A DNA stretch of 13,723 bases, taken from Gonapodya prolifera JEL478. Lineage: Eukaryota; Monoblepharomycota; Monoblepharidomycetes; Monoblepharidales; Gonapodyaceae. Below are positions 1 to 9,590 of this stretch, piece after piece. The notes beneath the pieces are model-generated. The model had not been told where the DNA came from and searched no databases. It saw nothing but the letters and a program-made list of their open reading frames with translations. Numbering within the stretch: the stretch's first letter is position 1; each line of letters begins with the position of its first letter. The position numbers were made by a program, and so were the translations under genes. The stretch spans positions 156,858-170,580 of the forward strand of contig KQ965789.1 of assembly GCA_001574975.1 (NCBI GenBank). The letters are read 5' to 3'.

Positions 1-808
1 CAAACAGAAAACAAAAACCAACAGTTGGAAATTATGCTGAGACATTATGTCAACTATGAACAAAATAACTGGGTGAAATACCTTCCACTCATGGAGTTTG
101 CACACAACAATACCCCAAATGAAACTACTGGCTACTCCCCATTCTTTGCAACAACCTTACATCACCCAATAGCACACCCTATGCAGCAGTTACCCCTAAA
201 ATCACTGTCTGCTGATGCAGAGGCAAGAGTGAAGGAGATGACAGAGGTTAATTCCAGAATTCGGGAGCATATCAAAGCAGCACAGGAAATTTGGAAGAAG
301 CGTGAAGATCCTCACAGGAGACCAGCAAATTTTGAAGTAGGAGACATGGTTTGGCTTAAGACAAGGAACTTGGCAACAACAAGGCCTAGTAAGAAACTTG
401 ACTACAAGAAAGTTGGACCATTTGTGATTACAGAACAAATCAATGCAGTGGCATTTAAATTACAACTTCCAACAACTATGTCAAGAATCCATCCAGTGTT
501 TCATGCTTCTTTATTATCACCTCACTATGAGAATAATATTCCTGGAAGACATATACCTTCACCCCCTCCAGTAGAAGTTTCAGAAGGCATTGCTGAATGG
601 GAAGTGGAAAGGATCTTGGATGTGAAACGTAGAGGTCGTGGATGGGTATGGCTAGTACACTGGAAGGGGCTATGGGGTTGAACAACGAACATGGGAACCA
701 TGGCAAAACCTACAAAATGCACAGAATGCCGTGTTGCAGTTTCATAAGGATCATCCACAAAAAGGACAGCCCATATATATCCGGAAAAGATTAGTAGATA
801 TGGATAAC

Positions 809-835
809 AAGGAAGGGGAGAGAAAAGGAGGGAAG
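809..835 (+). other. Polypurine tract of the retroelement
   Basis: This is an uninterrupted run of 27 purines just before the putative LTR start. In Ty3/gypsy elements such a tract primes plus-strand DNA synthesis and lies directly 5' of the 3' LTR. Its position after the chromodomain and five bases before a TGTCACC sequence fits that role. The role is inferred from position and composition. Confidence 0.55.
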
Positions 836-840
836 CACAC

Positions 841-863
841 TGTCACCATAGCCTCAGGTGACA
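841..863 (+). repeat. Perfect 7-bp hairpin at the putative LTR start
   Basis: TGTCACC (841-847) is followed after nine bases by its exact inverse, GGTGACA (857-863). It begins with the TG expected of an LTR and lies just after the polypurine tract. The polyprotein frame runs through it to the stop at 871. A third GGTGACA occurs at 1498-1504 and could mark an LTR end, giving an LTR of about 664 bp, but no target-site duplication can be checked because the 5' end of the element is outside the window. Confidence 0.4.
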
Positions 864-948
864 TCCATTGACATGGTATATATAGTGTGAGGTGTTAAGT
901 GCTGTGCCACTACTGTGGTCATGTATTTAGATGAGTGCACCTGCAGGG

Positions 949-1219
949 CGTGCCCCAAGTTTGGCGTCACGTTCCTGCAGGTGAGTTCTGTGTGCGCTAC
1001 ATCATATTATGTATGTTTGAACATATATATACACGTTCCTGCAGTTTACAGGCTTGTGCAGCTCACCTAGGTTGTGTAGCAAGGACGTGCCCTAAGTTTG
1101 GCAACATGTTCCTGTAGGTGAGTTCCATGCACATTACGACTTGATATGTATATTTGATCACGCATACACGTTCCTGCAGACTACAGGCTCATGCAGCTCA
1201 CCTAGGTTGTGTAGCAGAG
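949..1219 (+). repeat. Two degenerate tandem units of about 136 bp
   Basis: Unit 1 starts at 949 (CGTGCCCCAAGTTTGGC) and unit 2 at 1086 (CGTGCCCTAAGTTTGGC). Both end with CAGCTCACCTAGGTTGTGTAGC, at 1080 and 1215. The spacing differs by two bases, so there is a small indel, and many substitutions are present. Each unit also carries AGGTGAG near its start and the inverse CTCACCT near its end, plus the shared block CACGTTCCTGCAG. The repeat may lie inside the LTR of the preceding element. Its function is unknown. Confidence 0.8.
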
Positions 1220-3019
1220 TCAACCATTTTCAGGAAGAGTCCTGTGTATAGAAATGGTTTCAGCAATCTTGCAAATTGGGCAGTCACTTTTGCATACAAA
1301 TCTCTCAGTCACTGTAGTGCAGCCAACCATGGGAAACATATCATGAGAATTGTCATTTATCACATTTTTGACTTTGTCACAACTGCAATTCTTGATCCTG
1401 TCTGGCCACGTCATCGGGAGGGTGATCCCAACATTACAGATGCACAATAGATGGAGATGAGGGTAACCTTTGAGATTCTAGTAACACATATCAACAAGGT
1501 GACAAAGTTCACAGACAATCAGCAAACACTATGTAATATCATTGACAAGACATGGGAGGACATTCCTACTTGACAATGTTATCAGCAACTCAATCCTGAC
1601 AGTGTTTCTGCCTGTATTGGATGGCCTTTGAGGGTTTTATGCAATAAGCTGTTGGATTAATTGGATAACTAAAAGCAAATAAAGTAAGAGGTCCTGGACC
1701 TGGACCTGGTGTATGCCACACTCTTTGTTTGACCCATCCCTTAATCCTCCAGCATCCTGCCATTTTGTCTTCCTTCACTCACTTCTTGAATGAATGTAAT
1801 ACGTAGATTGATAATACATGTCAGTTACTGAGAAGGAATACATCTTTGATACCATTCATTCCTTTCAACATATGTAAGAACTCCCAACCACTTCAACCTT
1901 CTTACCATCCACATACTGCGTTCGGTACCAGAGCCTTGTATAATGTGTTGGAAGTAAGATTTCTTGAAGATTGCTTGCAGTTGGGCCCTGGTTGCCAACA
2001 GGTTGTGCAATTTGGACCTGATTGCCAGCAGATTCTGTGATCAGGTGCATGATTGTAAGATGTTCAATCACTCCGCAATCACGGGGTTTCCGCAATCATA
2101 TGATTAATCATGGACCCTTATTGCATCCTTGGGAGTCCAGTGGGAGGGCAGCACCTAACGAGATCAACCGCGGAAACCCCATTACAAATTCATAGTGCTG
2201 TCTGGCAAAACCCATCGGACTCCCTTTCTTTCTTTCGTCTTTCGTGTGTACCTCCAAGCAAGTGTGCGCTGTGCGGGAAGGACCTGAGTGGGCCCAATGC
2301 CTCCACAAAAATGGTAAGGGATTGTATAATGTTTTAACCTCTGCTTGAAGGCACTTGTCTTGATGTACGTTTTCGTTATGTAGCGTGACTAGAACGAAAC
2401 CCCAGAGTTGAGATGTATCGTGACCGGTGCCAAGGATACATTTTTTACGTAATTCCCCATCGTCCCAGAAGGAAGATTTTGTAAGAGCGCGTTCGTCCTG
2501 CGATTATTTCCTCGGCGGCACATTGGAGGATTGTTTATGTGTTCTGAATTTTCATGTCCCTTACGGTCCACGAGCTTCTTATGAGAATGTACACTAACCG
2601 CAATTTCATTCGTTGTCTGCCAAGAGTTGCATCCTTGAACCGCCCAGAACCGCCCGTTCATGCATAGTTAGCTTCATTACAAAGCTCACCTCTCCCATAG
2701 CCCGCATGTGTCTGGGCCTTGAGGGGTACAAGTGGAGGTATTCTCCGCACGGTCTTCTTTATATTGTTTTTGATTTGAAAACAATGAAAAGGAAATGCGC
2801 AACAAAACATTCGATCTGTGGTTAGTAATTTGAATGTTTTCGTATGCGTTTGAAAGTATCTGTCTTGGAAAAATCGACAAAGTTTGAAGGCTATTACAGT
2901 CACTGAACCGGAATATAGGTCTTGATACGTAAACCAAATCTACTTTCACCCAGGCCTCTGTTGGACTGTGGTTGCAATAACTAGGCCACGGGAGTGTATG
3001 CAGTCAGCACCAACACGGA
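1220..3019. other. About 1.8 kb with no supported gene
   Basis: Only short open frames occur on either strand, and none shows a recognisable domain or a consistent exon chain. The stretch holds a short GGACCT microrepeat near 1689-1707 and the 30-bp duplication listed separately. The left part may still belong to the retroelement LTR. No tRNA or other RNA gene was recognised. The region before 3020 would be the promoter of the F-box gene. Confidence 0.5.
1981..2040 (+). repeat. Direct duplication of a 30-bp unit
   Basis: Positions 1981-2010 and 2011-2040 are tandem copies, matching at about 22 of 30 bases. Read in frame, they encode two 10-residue repeats, QLGPGCQQVV and QFGPDCQQIL, at the end of a 64-codon frame (1846-2040). 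That frame has no recognised domain, so coding status is not claimed. Confidence 0.6.
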
Positions 3020-4641
3020 ATGGCTCAACAAATTCAAGTCAAAGTGAGCACCGAACACGCTTAGCCGATCCTAAGCGTTGCCTTGGATCTTGGTGCTTTT
3101 GCTGACCCCATCCAATCTATACCATTCGACTTTAGCCAAACTCCAGCTCCCATTCCCTCACCAACCTGCCCTCCCTTGCACTCCAACACATTTTCCTGCA
3201 CTTGCCCGGCGAATCCCTCCTTAAACTCGAGGCATCATGCACATCCCTCCGCGACACCATCCGGTCTGCTCAGTGGATGAAGTCTGTTTGGCGCGCGGCG
3301 ATTGGGCGCACGGTCCCACACTCCCATCTTTCTCCCTTCGACTTCGATGGCAGAGGCGCGGATTATGGAAAGAGCTTCTCCCTTTTGGTGACCCCAGAGT
3401 TGTCCCAAGGTGGTGCGCACTACCAGCTGGCGAACAGTCTCCGGTGGCAAACAGACACACGCGTACGGACCTTTCACGTTCTCGAAGGTACTGGGGTCCG
3501 ACACGAACAGACCAACGTCGGATGGCGCCGGCCTGGGGGAAACGAACTCCTTTGCTTCAGTGCACCACCGCACACATCACCAGAGGCGTCTGACAGTCAA
3601 GCAGTCTCAGAGCGTTCCTCGCACGTTGATCCCGATCCAGCTGCCACGGAACAAAGTCCTGAGCCTGGGGGCACCACGTCCCACGACACCACAGGGGACC
3701 TGGGCTTCTCCCTCCTTCCAAGCCCTGGCGAGGACACGGTCGTAGCATGGCGCAGCTTGTGGAGTGCACTTCACTGGACTCACATCGTCTCTGACGGGCA
3801 CAAGCTTGCCCTTGTGAACCACATGCCCCCAACGGCTCGCCTCCACAAGCTGTCCGACACGCTTGTGGACACCGCGTTGGCGCTTGAGCGACTTTGCAAC
3901 TTCCGAGGCGCTCTTAACGGTGAAGGACTGATGAATTGGCCGGCGTGGAATAGCTCTGTTGTTGGGCGGTTTGCAGGGGCAGCCAGTCCGCTCGGGATGG
4001 TTCACGGTTCAGATTCAGAGGATGAGGAGGACGAGGAGGACGAAGAGGGATCCCACGATACACCAAAAATGGTGGCGGACAGGTCGGACACCTCAGCGAC
4101 TCTCCAGTACCTCGAGGCCATGAGCATCTATCAATCCGTCGACCAAGCAGTGTCGCTTGACTGGAACGTTGAAAACTACAAGTGGGACCTCATGTACGCG
4201 TGCTCAATCATCGTGACAATCCTCGGTCGGCGCGGGGTGAGCGCGCGACTGTGGTTCTTTGCGGAGTCCACCCACTGCTACTGGCACGCCGATGACGCAT
4301 GCGTGGTGGGCGTGGAAGTTCTGGCCACCGTTGATGCATGCAAGTCGTGGGGACTGCCCGAGTGCCGCCACAGGCTCTCGTGTGCAGACGTGATGCAGCA
4401 GACAAGGGACCCAAGGTGGACGGCGTGGCTCCAGTTGGAGGATGACGCGATGATGCGTGACTTGCAAGTTTTGCTGCTGGGAGACGCACCACTGGCGCTC
4501 GTTTTTTTTAAAGACTTTTTGAAGAGGTTGTTGCTTCCCCGCGGTGCATTTGCGACACGCGTTGTGCCGGCTTTTGTGCCAACCACACGCCCTCGATACT
4601 CTGGGAGCCAAGGCGGTAGTCAGCTGGACACATTTTGGTAG
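3020..4641 (+). CDS. F-box-like protein with a tiny first exon (about 509 residues)
   Basis: The long frame has no stop from 3136 to the TAG at 4639-4641, but its first in-frame ATG is only at 3277, in the middle of a conserved-looking helix region. A better model starts at ATG 3020, splices out 3044-3135 (GTGAGC donor, CTGAC branch sequence near 3100, TTTAG acceptor) and enters the long exon in phase. This adds an N-terminal stretch reading NLPSLALQHIFLHLPGESLL, then C..LRDTI...WMKSVWRAA. This is the layout of an F-box (residues about 18-62), the SKP1-binding module of SCF ubiquitin ligases. Residues about 300-313 form an acidic run (SDSEDEEDEEDEEG). The C-terminal 200 residues are rich in Trp and Cys with no repeat I recognise, so the substrate is unknown. 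The coding frame is secure. The F-box call and the first exon are inference. Confidence 0.7.
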
Positions 4642-5367
4642 ACAATAGTAGCAGTCGTGGCTGGTGGATTTTGGTCGCTTAGGGCGCGCCATGTTTTGCA
4701 ACAATCCAAACTAATTAATATCAAAGGATATTTTCACCTTATCAGTCAAGTACCTCATGAAAGAGAATGCATACTTCACACCACCGTCGCCCACCAGCTT
4801 CTGTCCCGGACCAGGCCGTCCACCACACATTTCTTTCTCACTCATTGTCCGAACGCCCAACAGGAGGTTTTCCCAGCACAGTTCTTACCAACATCCCTGC
4901 CAAAGCCCATCTCAAGGATGGAGTGACTACAACCACTCGACCATCGGCATGATCCATTCGATTCTCCGCAGCATCTTCTCCCGCGCCTTCGCCTGTCTCT
5001 GGCACGGCAATATCTGACAATTCCGTACCCACCTGAGGCACCATATCCACCGCAGAATCTTTTGAGTTGGCCCTATCATCATTGATTGTCGTTTTCAAGT
5101 CGCCAGATTCAACATCTGACGATGGTGGCGCCAATTCATGGGGTTTGGCAAAATCAGAGCCTTGAAACGGAACCACGCTTAACGTTTTGTTTTGTTTGAA
5201 TCATTTTGCTGGGTTTGAAAGAGACACACCGGATTGGCTTGGGGTTCCTCAATGTTGTTTACTCCACCATTAGCACCTGTGGTTTGTCCCGGGGAGCGTA
5301 CCCGGCGCATTTTCCACCATGGTCTCGCCAAGGTATCGGGAGGGACAAATGAGAGAATGAATAGATT
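4642..5367. other. Intergenic stretch with one uncertain minus-strand frame
   Basis: This gap lies between the convergent ends of the F-box gene and the membrane-protein gene. A 112-codon minus-strand frame (5176 to 4838) is rich in Asp, Glu and Ser and has no recognised domain. It could be a spliced acidic tail of the membrane protein, whose frame stops at 5370-5368, but I could not find convincing splice sites linking the two. Nothing else was recognised. Confidence 0.35.
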
Positions 5368-6481
5368 CTAACCCAGTTTTGATTCAGGGCGCAAGCCAAT
5401 AACTTGATAAACACCATCCTTTTTCATCTTCTCATAAACGTCCGAGACTACTTCAAGCACCAAGGTCGCCGCATTGATGAGAGCGAGGATCTGCGCCAAA
5501 TTCCACGGTTGGTTTGGTTTGTCCACCGCCCCGCTTCGCCAAAAGAATAACTCGTAGATCGCAACTGCTATGAACGGGACCAAACCGATGAAGCGATGAA
5601 AGAGGGGGACACCAGAGGGTCGGCGTGATCTGATGAGGTTCCCTACTTGGGTGAGAGCACCAGCTAAGGGTGTTCTAGTTACGAGGGCTGGGGTGTGATC
5701 GGTGGTTATTTTTAAGAAACATGAGAGAGGTCTGTTTGTGTCTTGCACGGTCGAATCCCACAGAATTGCTCCCACCCAGCAGGCTTCGAATTTTGGTTGT
5801 CCGCCTCGGTCACGACGTCCCCAAGGTAGACCAAGTACACAATGCTCGTGACGTTCCAAAATATAGCAATCGCAAATACTACAGGACTGCCCCACCAAGA
5901 TATTATGAATGGGAGATTGTTGATACAGGAATCGTGATTCCAGGTTACGGAAGAGCGAACCAAAAGCACCGAGACAATGACTTGATTCGCGACGTGAATA
6001 AGGCAGGATGCGTAGAGCTTTAAGTCGTCCTCAAACGGCTTGAATGGTTTCGGCTTCTTCCCGTGTCGCTTTTGGATCCGCTTCGCTGCTTGACGACCTT
6101 CCTCCGACCTGAGACGAAGTTCCAAAAGCTCTGAAAGGACGTACTTGCCGAACGTGAGGTACATCCCCATGGGGAGCATCCCCACCGCGATCTGGGCATG
6201 GTCTGGGCCACCGTAATACTTCCAAAGGATTGTCACACCTGTGCTGAAACGCGGCGAGCTGCATTGAAAGGTACACTTCAGCTTCCACATCGTGATTCGC
6301 TTCCTTAGCAGCATCCATGGCAGCCGAGTCTCGCATCGCCTTCGGCAACGAAAGGAAGATGGAAGGCGCTGCACATAGCAGGACGTGTGTGTAGAGCTGG
6401 ACTCATTCCAATCCCGAAAACGTCATCGTCGAGGTTGAACGAGCAGGTGGCATCGTCGTTAATCGTGACACTCCCATCCAT
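5368..6481 (-). pseudogene. Multi-pass membrane protein of unknown function; two frame shifts, one intron
   Basis: The start at 6481 has a strong context (CCACCATGG). The first segment reads SFNLDDDVFGIG, resembling the N-terminus of multi-pass membrane proteins I associate with basidiomycetes (from memory). The frame must change near 6396 to reach YTHVLLCAAPSIFLSLP, a likely membrane segment. It must change again near 6250 to reach ILWKYYGGPDHAQIAVGML. Further hydrophobic segments follow: ASCLIHVANQVIVSVLLV, FIISWWGSPVVFAIAIFW and, after an intron, FIGLVPFIAVAIYELFFW and LAQILALINAATLVLEVV. The intron lies roughly between 5780 and 5690. Donor and acceptor pairs such as TTCT|GTGGGA with CCCCAG keep the frame, but the exact borders are uncertain. 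The frame stops at 5370-5368. Both shifts are net one-base changes with no intron that could explain them, so this is either a young pseudogene or a gene with sequence errors. Function is unknown. Confidence 0.6.
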
Positions 6482-6886
6482 GGTGGAAACGGATGCTCGA
6501 ATCAGGAGTCAAGTCGCTTCGCGTGTCACTGTTCTGTTCCACTGGTCAGGGACTACGTTTTTCCAGATTTGAGAAACCGAGAAACCCTACTCGCAGGTGG
6601 TCGGCCGCAGCTATCATTACGACCAACTTCATGCAAGAAGTCCGTGGTGGTGACGAATAGAGATGGCGGGCGTGATGGTGGCGGGATTATCGCCACGGTG
6701 AACTTCATTGCGTGTGTTGCCAGCATGTCCTGAATGAGATAATTTGACAGGTATGTGGACTTTGTCTCCGATAGTCTCAAGATACATTTCGCATTGGTGT
6801 ATTTGGTACTGTCACGAATACAAGCTTGATATTATTCAATAAAAATGGTGCATGGTTGTGTTGCAATTGCTTGCTTCACCCACTCA
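6482..6886. promoter_or_regulatory. Divergent intergenic region (shared promoter region)
   Basis: These 405 bp separate the start of the membrane-protein gene on the minus strand from the phosphatase start on the plus strand, so they should hold both promoters. No clear TATA box or repeated motif was found. An AATAAA sequence lies at 6838-6843, just before an upstream in-frame ATG at 6845. The assignment rests on gene orientation only. Confidence 0.45.
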
Positions 6887-8869
6887 ATGCACCTGGACCT
6901 GAAGCGACTGGTTTCCGATGTGACCGAGCGCAAGCAACTTCTGGACGAAGATTTAATCAAGGAGCTGTGCGAGAGATGCAAGGTGCGAGCGAGCGAGGCT
7001 TCCCTTCGTTATCCTTTCGTTTATGTCCAATCAACCCATCACCCGCGTTCTAATCATGACCACGGACTCCACACTCGCAGGAGGTGCTAGTGGAAGAAGG
7101 AAACGTGCGGCATGTGGCAGCGCCCGTGACTATCGTTGGGGATGTCCATGGGTGGGTCCGCAGTATAAAATCGACGTGGATTTGGGAGCGAGTACCTCAC
7201 ATTCGCACCGTTTTCCGATGACCGTCTGGTCTGCAGTCAATTCTATGATGTGCTGGAGCTATTTCGGATAGGTGGCGCCCCACCTGATACCAATTACGTC
7301 TTTCTAGGTTCGTTGACATTGAGGTGTCTTGCCTGATGTCGAGGGAGCGAGTGCTGGACGAAAATACCACTCCGGAGCGGTGAGGTGATGCGCTATCGCT
7401 AATTATGATTGGGGAGTTCAGTTGCAGAGCCCAGTGGAACGAAAGAGGACCTCGGCAGCAGCTCGGGACTCGAGTCGGAATCTCTGGCAGTGGAGAGGGC
7501 GAGTCGCGGGCCTTGCACCATTACTAATCACCGCGATTCCAATCGCCAGGCGACTATGTCGACCGAGGCTATTACTCGGTCGAGACTATCACGCTGCTCG
7601 TTCTCTACAAACTCCTCCACCCGCAGCGGGTCACACTGGTCCGTGGAAACCACGAGTCGAGAGCAGTTACTCAGACATATGGATTTTACGCGGAGTGTGT
7701 CCGGAAATATGGTGGTGCTGCGGTTTGGCAGGTGGGTTTCATGTTTCTACACGGGTGAATCATGGATCACTACAGGGACGGAGCCTGGAGCAAATAGTGA
7801 CTGGCGAGAGCACATGAAAGGATTGTTATTTGCAAGAATTTTGTTGGAAGTTGCCGGCGACCCAACGCGTCTTCCCGACTTTGTGCGAAATGGCTAGTTC
7901 TTAATCGAACCTAACCGTGTCGGACGGGAATCACCACTTTTAGCATTTCACTGACCTTTTTGACTATCTCGTTCTCGCCGTTGTGGTTGAGAATACCGTC
8001 TTTTGCGTGCACGGTGGTCTGAGCCCGGTAGTCCACACTATCGATCAGATATCAGTGGTTGACAGGTTCAGAGGTATGTATTGAGCAGCGCACACTCCGA
8101 CGAAGGTAGACATTAACAATTGACACGCGCGCTTGCCTTTTGAACCAAGAACTTCCCCACGAAGGCCCCATCGCTGACCTCGTTTGGTCTGACCCTATGG
8201 AGAACTACCCCACTGCCTCTGCGCACAGTCCCGGCGGTTCCGACCCTATTTCCGCCATGGAGCGACCTGAGTTTGGTCTGAGCCCCCGTGGGGCTGGGTA
8301 TCTGTTTGGAAAGGAGGCCGTGAGGAAGTTTTTGGAAGTGAACGGACTCGCCCATGTGACACGAGCACATCAATTGTGTCAGGAGGGATACCGAGTACGT
8401 TATGTGATTGTTCTTGGACGGTTCCGTGTAAAGATTCCTGACGCGCACGCACCTTTTGTGACAGATAATGTACGGCAATCTTCTCTCGACCGTCTGGTCG
8501 GCGCCGAACTACTGTTATCGTTGTGGAAATCTGGCTTCTGTTCTCGAAGTCGGACCCGACCTTGGGTTTCACTACAACGTCTTCGGTCCGTGCCCAGAGA
8601 ACGAGAGAGAGGCGCCAGTTGGGGTGGGAAGCGGGGGCGGAAGATTTGGATTCCGCACGACACCTTCCGTCGACGACGACGAGGCCCTTCTACCTCCAGC
8701 GACTGGGTTGAATGGCAAGATAGTGCCGCCACTCAGAAGATGGGACGTGTTCGACGACGACGATGAAGTGGTGGGACCTAGGAAGAGTGGGAAGCGCGCC
8801 ATTGAAAATGACGATGAGTATGATGGGAGGGCCGGCAAGGGTGGAGTGGTCGATGAGTACTTTTCGTGA
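6887..8869 (+). CDS. PPG1: PPG1-like serine/threonine phosphatase catalytic subunit (PP2A family), seven exons
   Basis: Exons 6887-6982, 7081-7151, 7237-7307, 7550-7731, 7944-8073, 8150-8394 and 8465-8869 join in frame into 399 residues. All metal-ligand and catalytic signatures of the PPP family are present: [30 protein letters not shown] and [33 protein letters not shown] and NVFGPCPEN match Ppg1 better than PP2A, Sit4 or PP4. So does the extra loop of about 24 residues after LVWSDP. Yeast Ppg1 acts in glycogen accumulation and with the Far complex. A similar role here is inference. The C-terminus has an acidic extension of about 110 residues and ends EYFS rather than the usual YFL. ATG 6887 matches the family's N-terminus, but an in-frame ATG at 6845 (AAAAATGG) has a better context and would add 14 residues. 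Introns 3 and 4 are unusually long (242 and 212 nt). Confidence 0.93.
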
Positions 8870-9060
8870 TCTCATATGTCTGTGTAATCGAAATCTTCCC
8901 TCCGAAAGTAATGTTGTTGAATATACATGCACATGCCCAGAGGCGATCAAGTGTGGACATCATTTGCCATCGGGTGGATCTCTGATAGACGTGAAGGGCG
9001 TGCGCGGTCCCAAATGAACTGCGCGCGAATGTTTTTTGACTGGAAGGTGAAGGGACGTGA

Positions 9061-9480
9061 GGTGACTTCCATCTGATGTGTTTATTAGTGACAACAATCT
9101 CTGGCGAGGCAGCCAGATAGATGGTGCTCAAAGCTCCTTGGTCAGGCGGCAGGAACGTGACCTGCGTCATGGCACTCGACCATTTTGTAGAAGATGCGTA
9201 TTGACGATGACACTGGGATACGAACTTTTGTAAGTTGCTTAAATGCCCCAAGAAAGATTGACGGCACTATGTCATCCGATAGTTCTGATTGGACGGCACC
9301 ATTGTGGAGAGAGCTATCTCACATAATGTCAGAACGAGGAATTCAATATTAACTGGAAGAAAACAACTCACTTGCAGTAGATTTTAACGTCCTTCCCATG
9401 CTTTGCTTCCATTCGACGTTGCAAATTGTTCTTGTACAAGATATTGGCGAGTTTTGACTCTCCTCGAGGTTCATCCAAGC
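9061..9480 (-). pseudogene. Short-chain dehydrogenase/reductase (SDR) relic, C-terminal half only
   Basis: One segment (about 9477 to 9372) reads SKLANILYKNNLQRRMEA, then KHGKDVKIYC. This is the helix after the SDR active site, and it ends at a GTGAGT donor (9371). A second segment (about 9164 to 9061) reads LPPDQGALSTIYLAASPEIV, the usual block near the SDR C-terminus. The Rossmann nucleotide-binding half is absent. Upstream the sequence turns into monooxygenase sequence at 9591. The active-site Tyr of the YxxxK motif is replaced: the residue four before the Lys is Arg (RGESK). No acceptor that joins the segments cleanly was found, and the last frame runs on without a normal C-terminus. Family members use NAD(P)H to reduce or oxidise carbonyl and alcohol groups. 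This copy cannot do so. Confidence 0.72.
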
Positions 9481-9590
9481 ATAAGGATTGATGAATCGCG
9501 AACACGAGTATTAATAAGTAGCTGTCACTGGAAGCGGAACACAGTCTGTCTGCAAGTTCAACTTCACTCATCATATCTCGTAAAAACACT

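Larger units (their letters stand above)
1..871 (+). mobile_element. 3' end of a Ty3/gypsy polyprotein: integrase tail and chromodomain, frame-shifted
   Basis: The frame is open from the left edge, so the element continues outside the window. It starts with the end of the retroviral-type integrase core (QTE...NQ.LE...LRHYVN, then NNWVKYLPLMEFAHNN). A GPF/Y-like module follows (VGDMVWLKTRN, LDYKKVGPFVI, IHPVFHASLLSPH). A chromodomain comes last (EWEVERILDVKR, WVWLVHWKGL). The first frame stops at 679-681. The rest of the chromodomain (RTWEPWQNLQNAQNAVLQFH) continues in another frame from about 672 to a TGA at 869-871, so there is a net one-base shift near 668-674. In this family the integrase inserts element cDNA and the chromodomain steers it to chromatin. 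Reverse transcriptase and RNase H would lie upstream and are not visible. The domain identity is clear. Whether the shift is decay or a sequence error is open. Confidence 0.9.

Noticed and set aside
4204-4704. Long minus-strand frames opposite the F-box gene
   Set aside because: They are GC-driven shadows of the plus-strand exon, rich in Arg, Pro and Ser with no domain.
5748-5765. T-arm-like sequence (GGTCGAATCCCAC) that could suggest a tRNA
   Set aside because: It lacks the TTC of the T-loop and no acceptor, D or anticodon arms could be paired around it. It lies in an intron region of the minus-strand gene.
7163-7170. TATA-box-like sequence (GTATAAAA)
   Set aside because: It lies inside intron 2 of the phosphatase gene, well downstream of the start codon, with no gene beginning after it.
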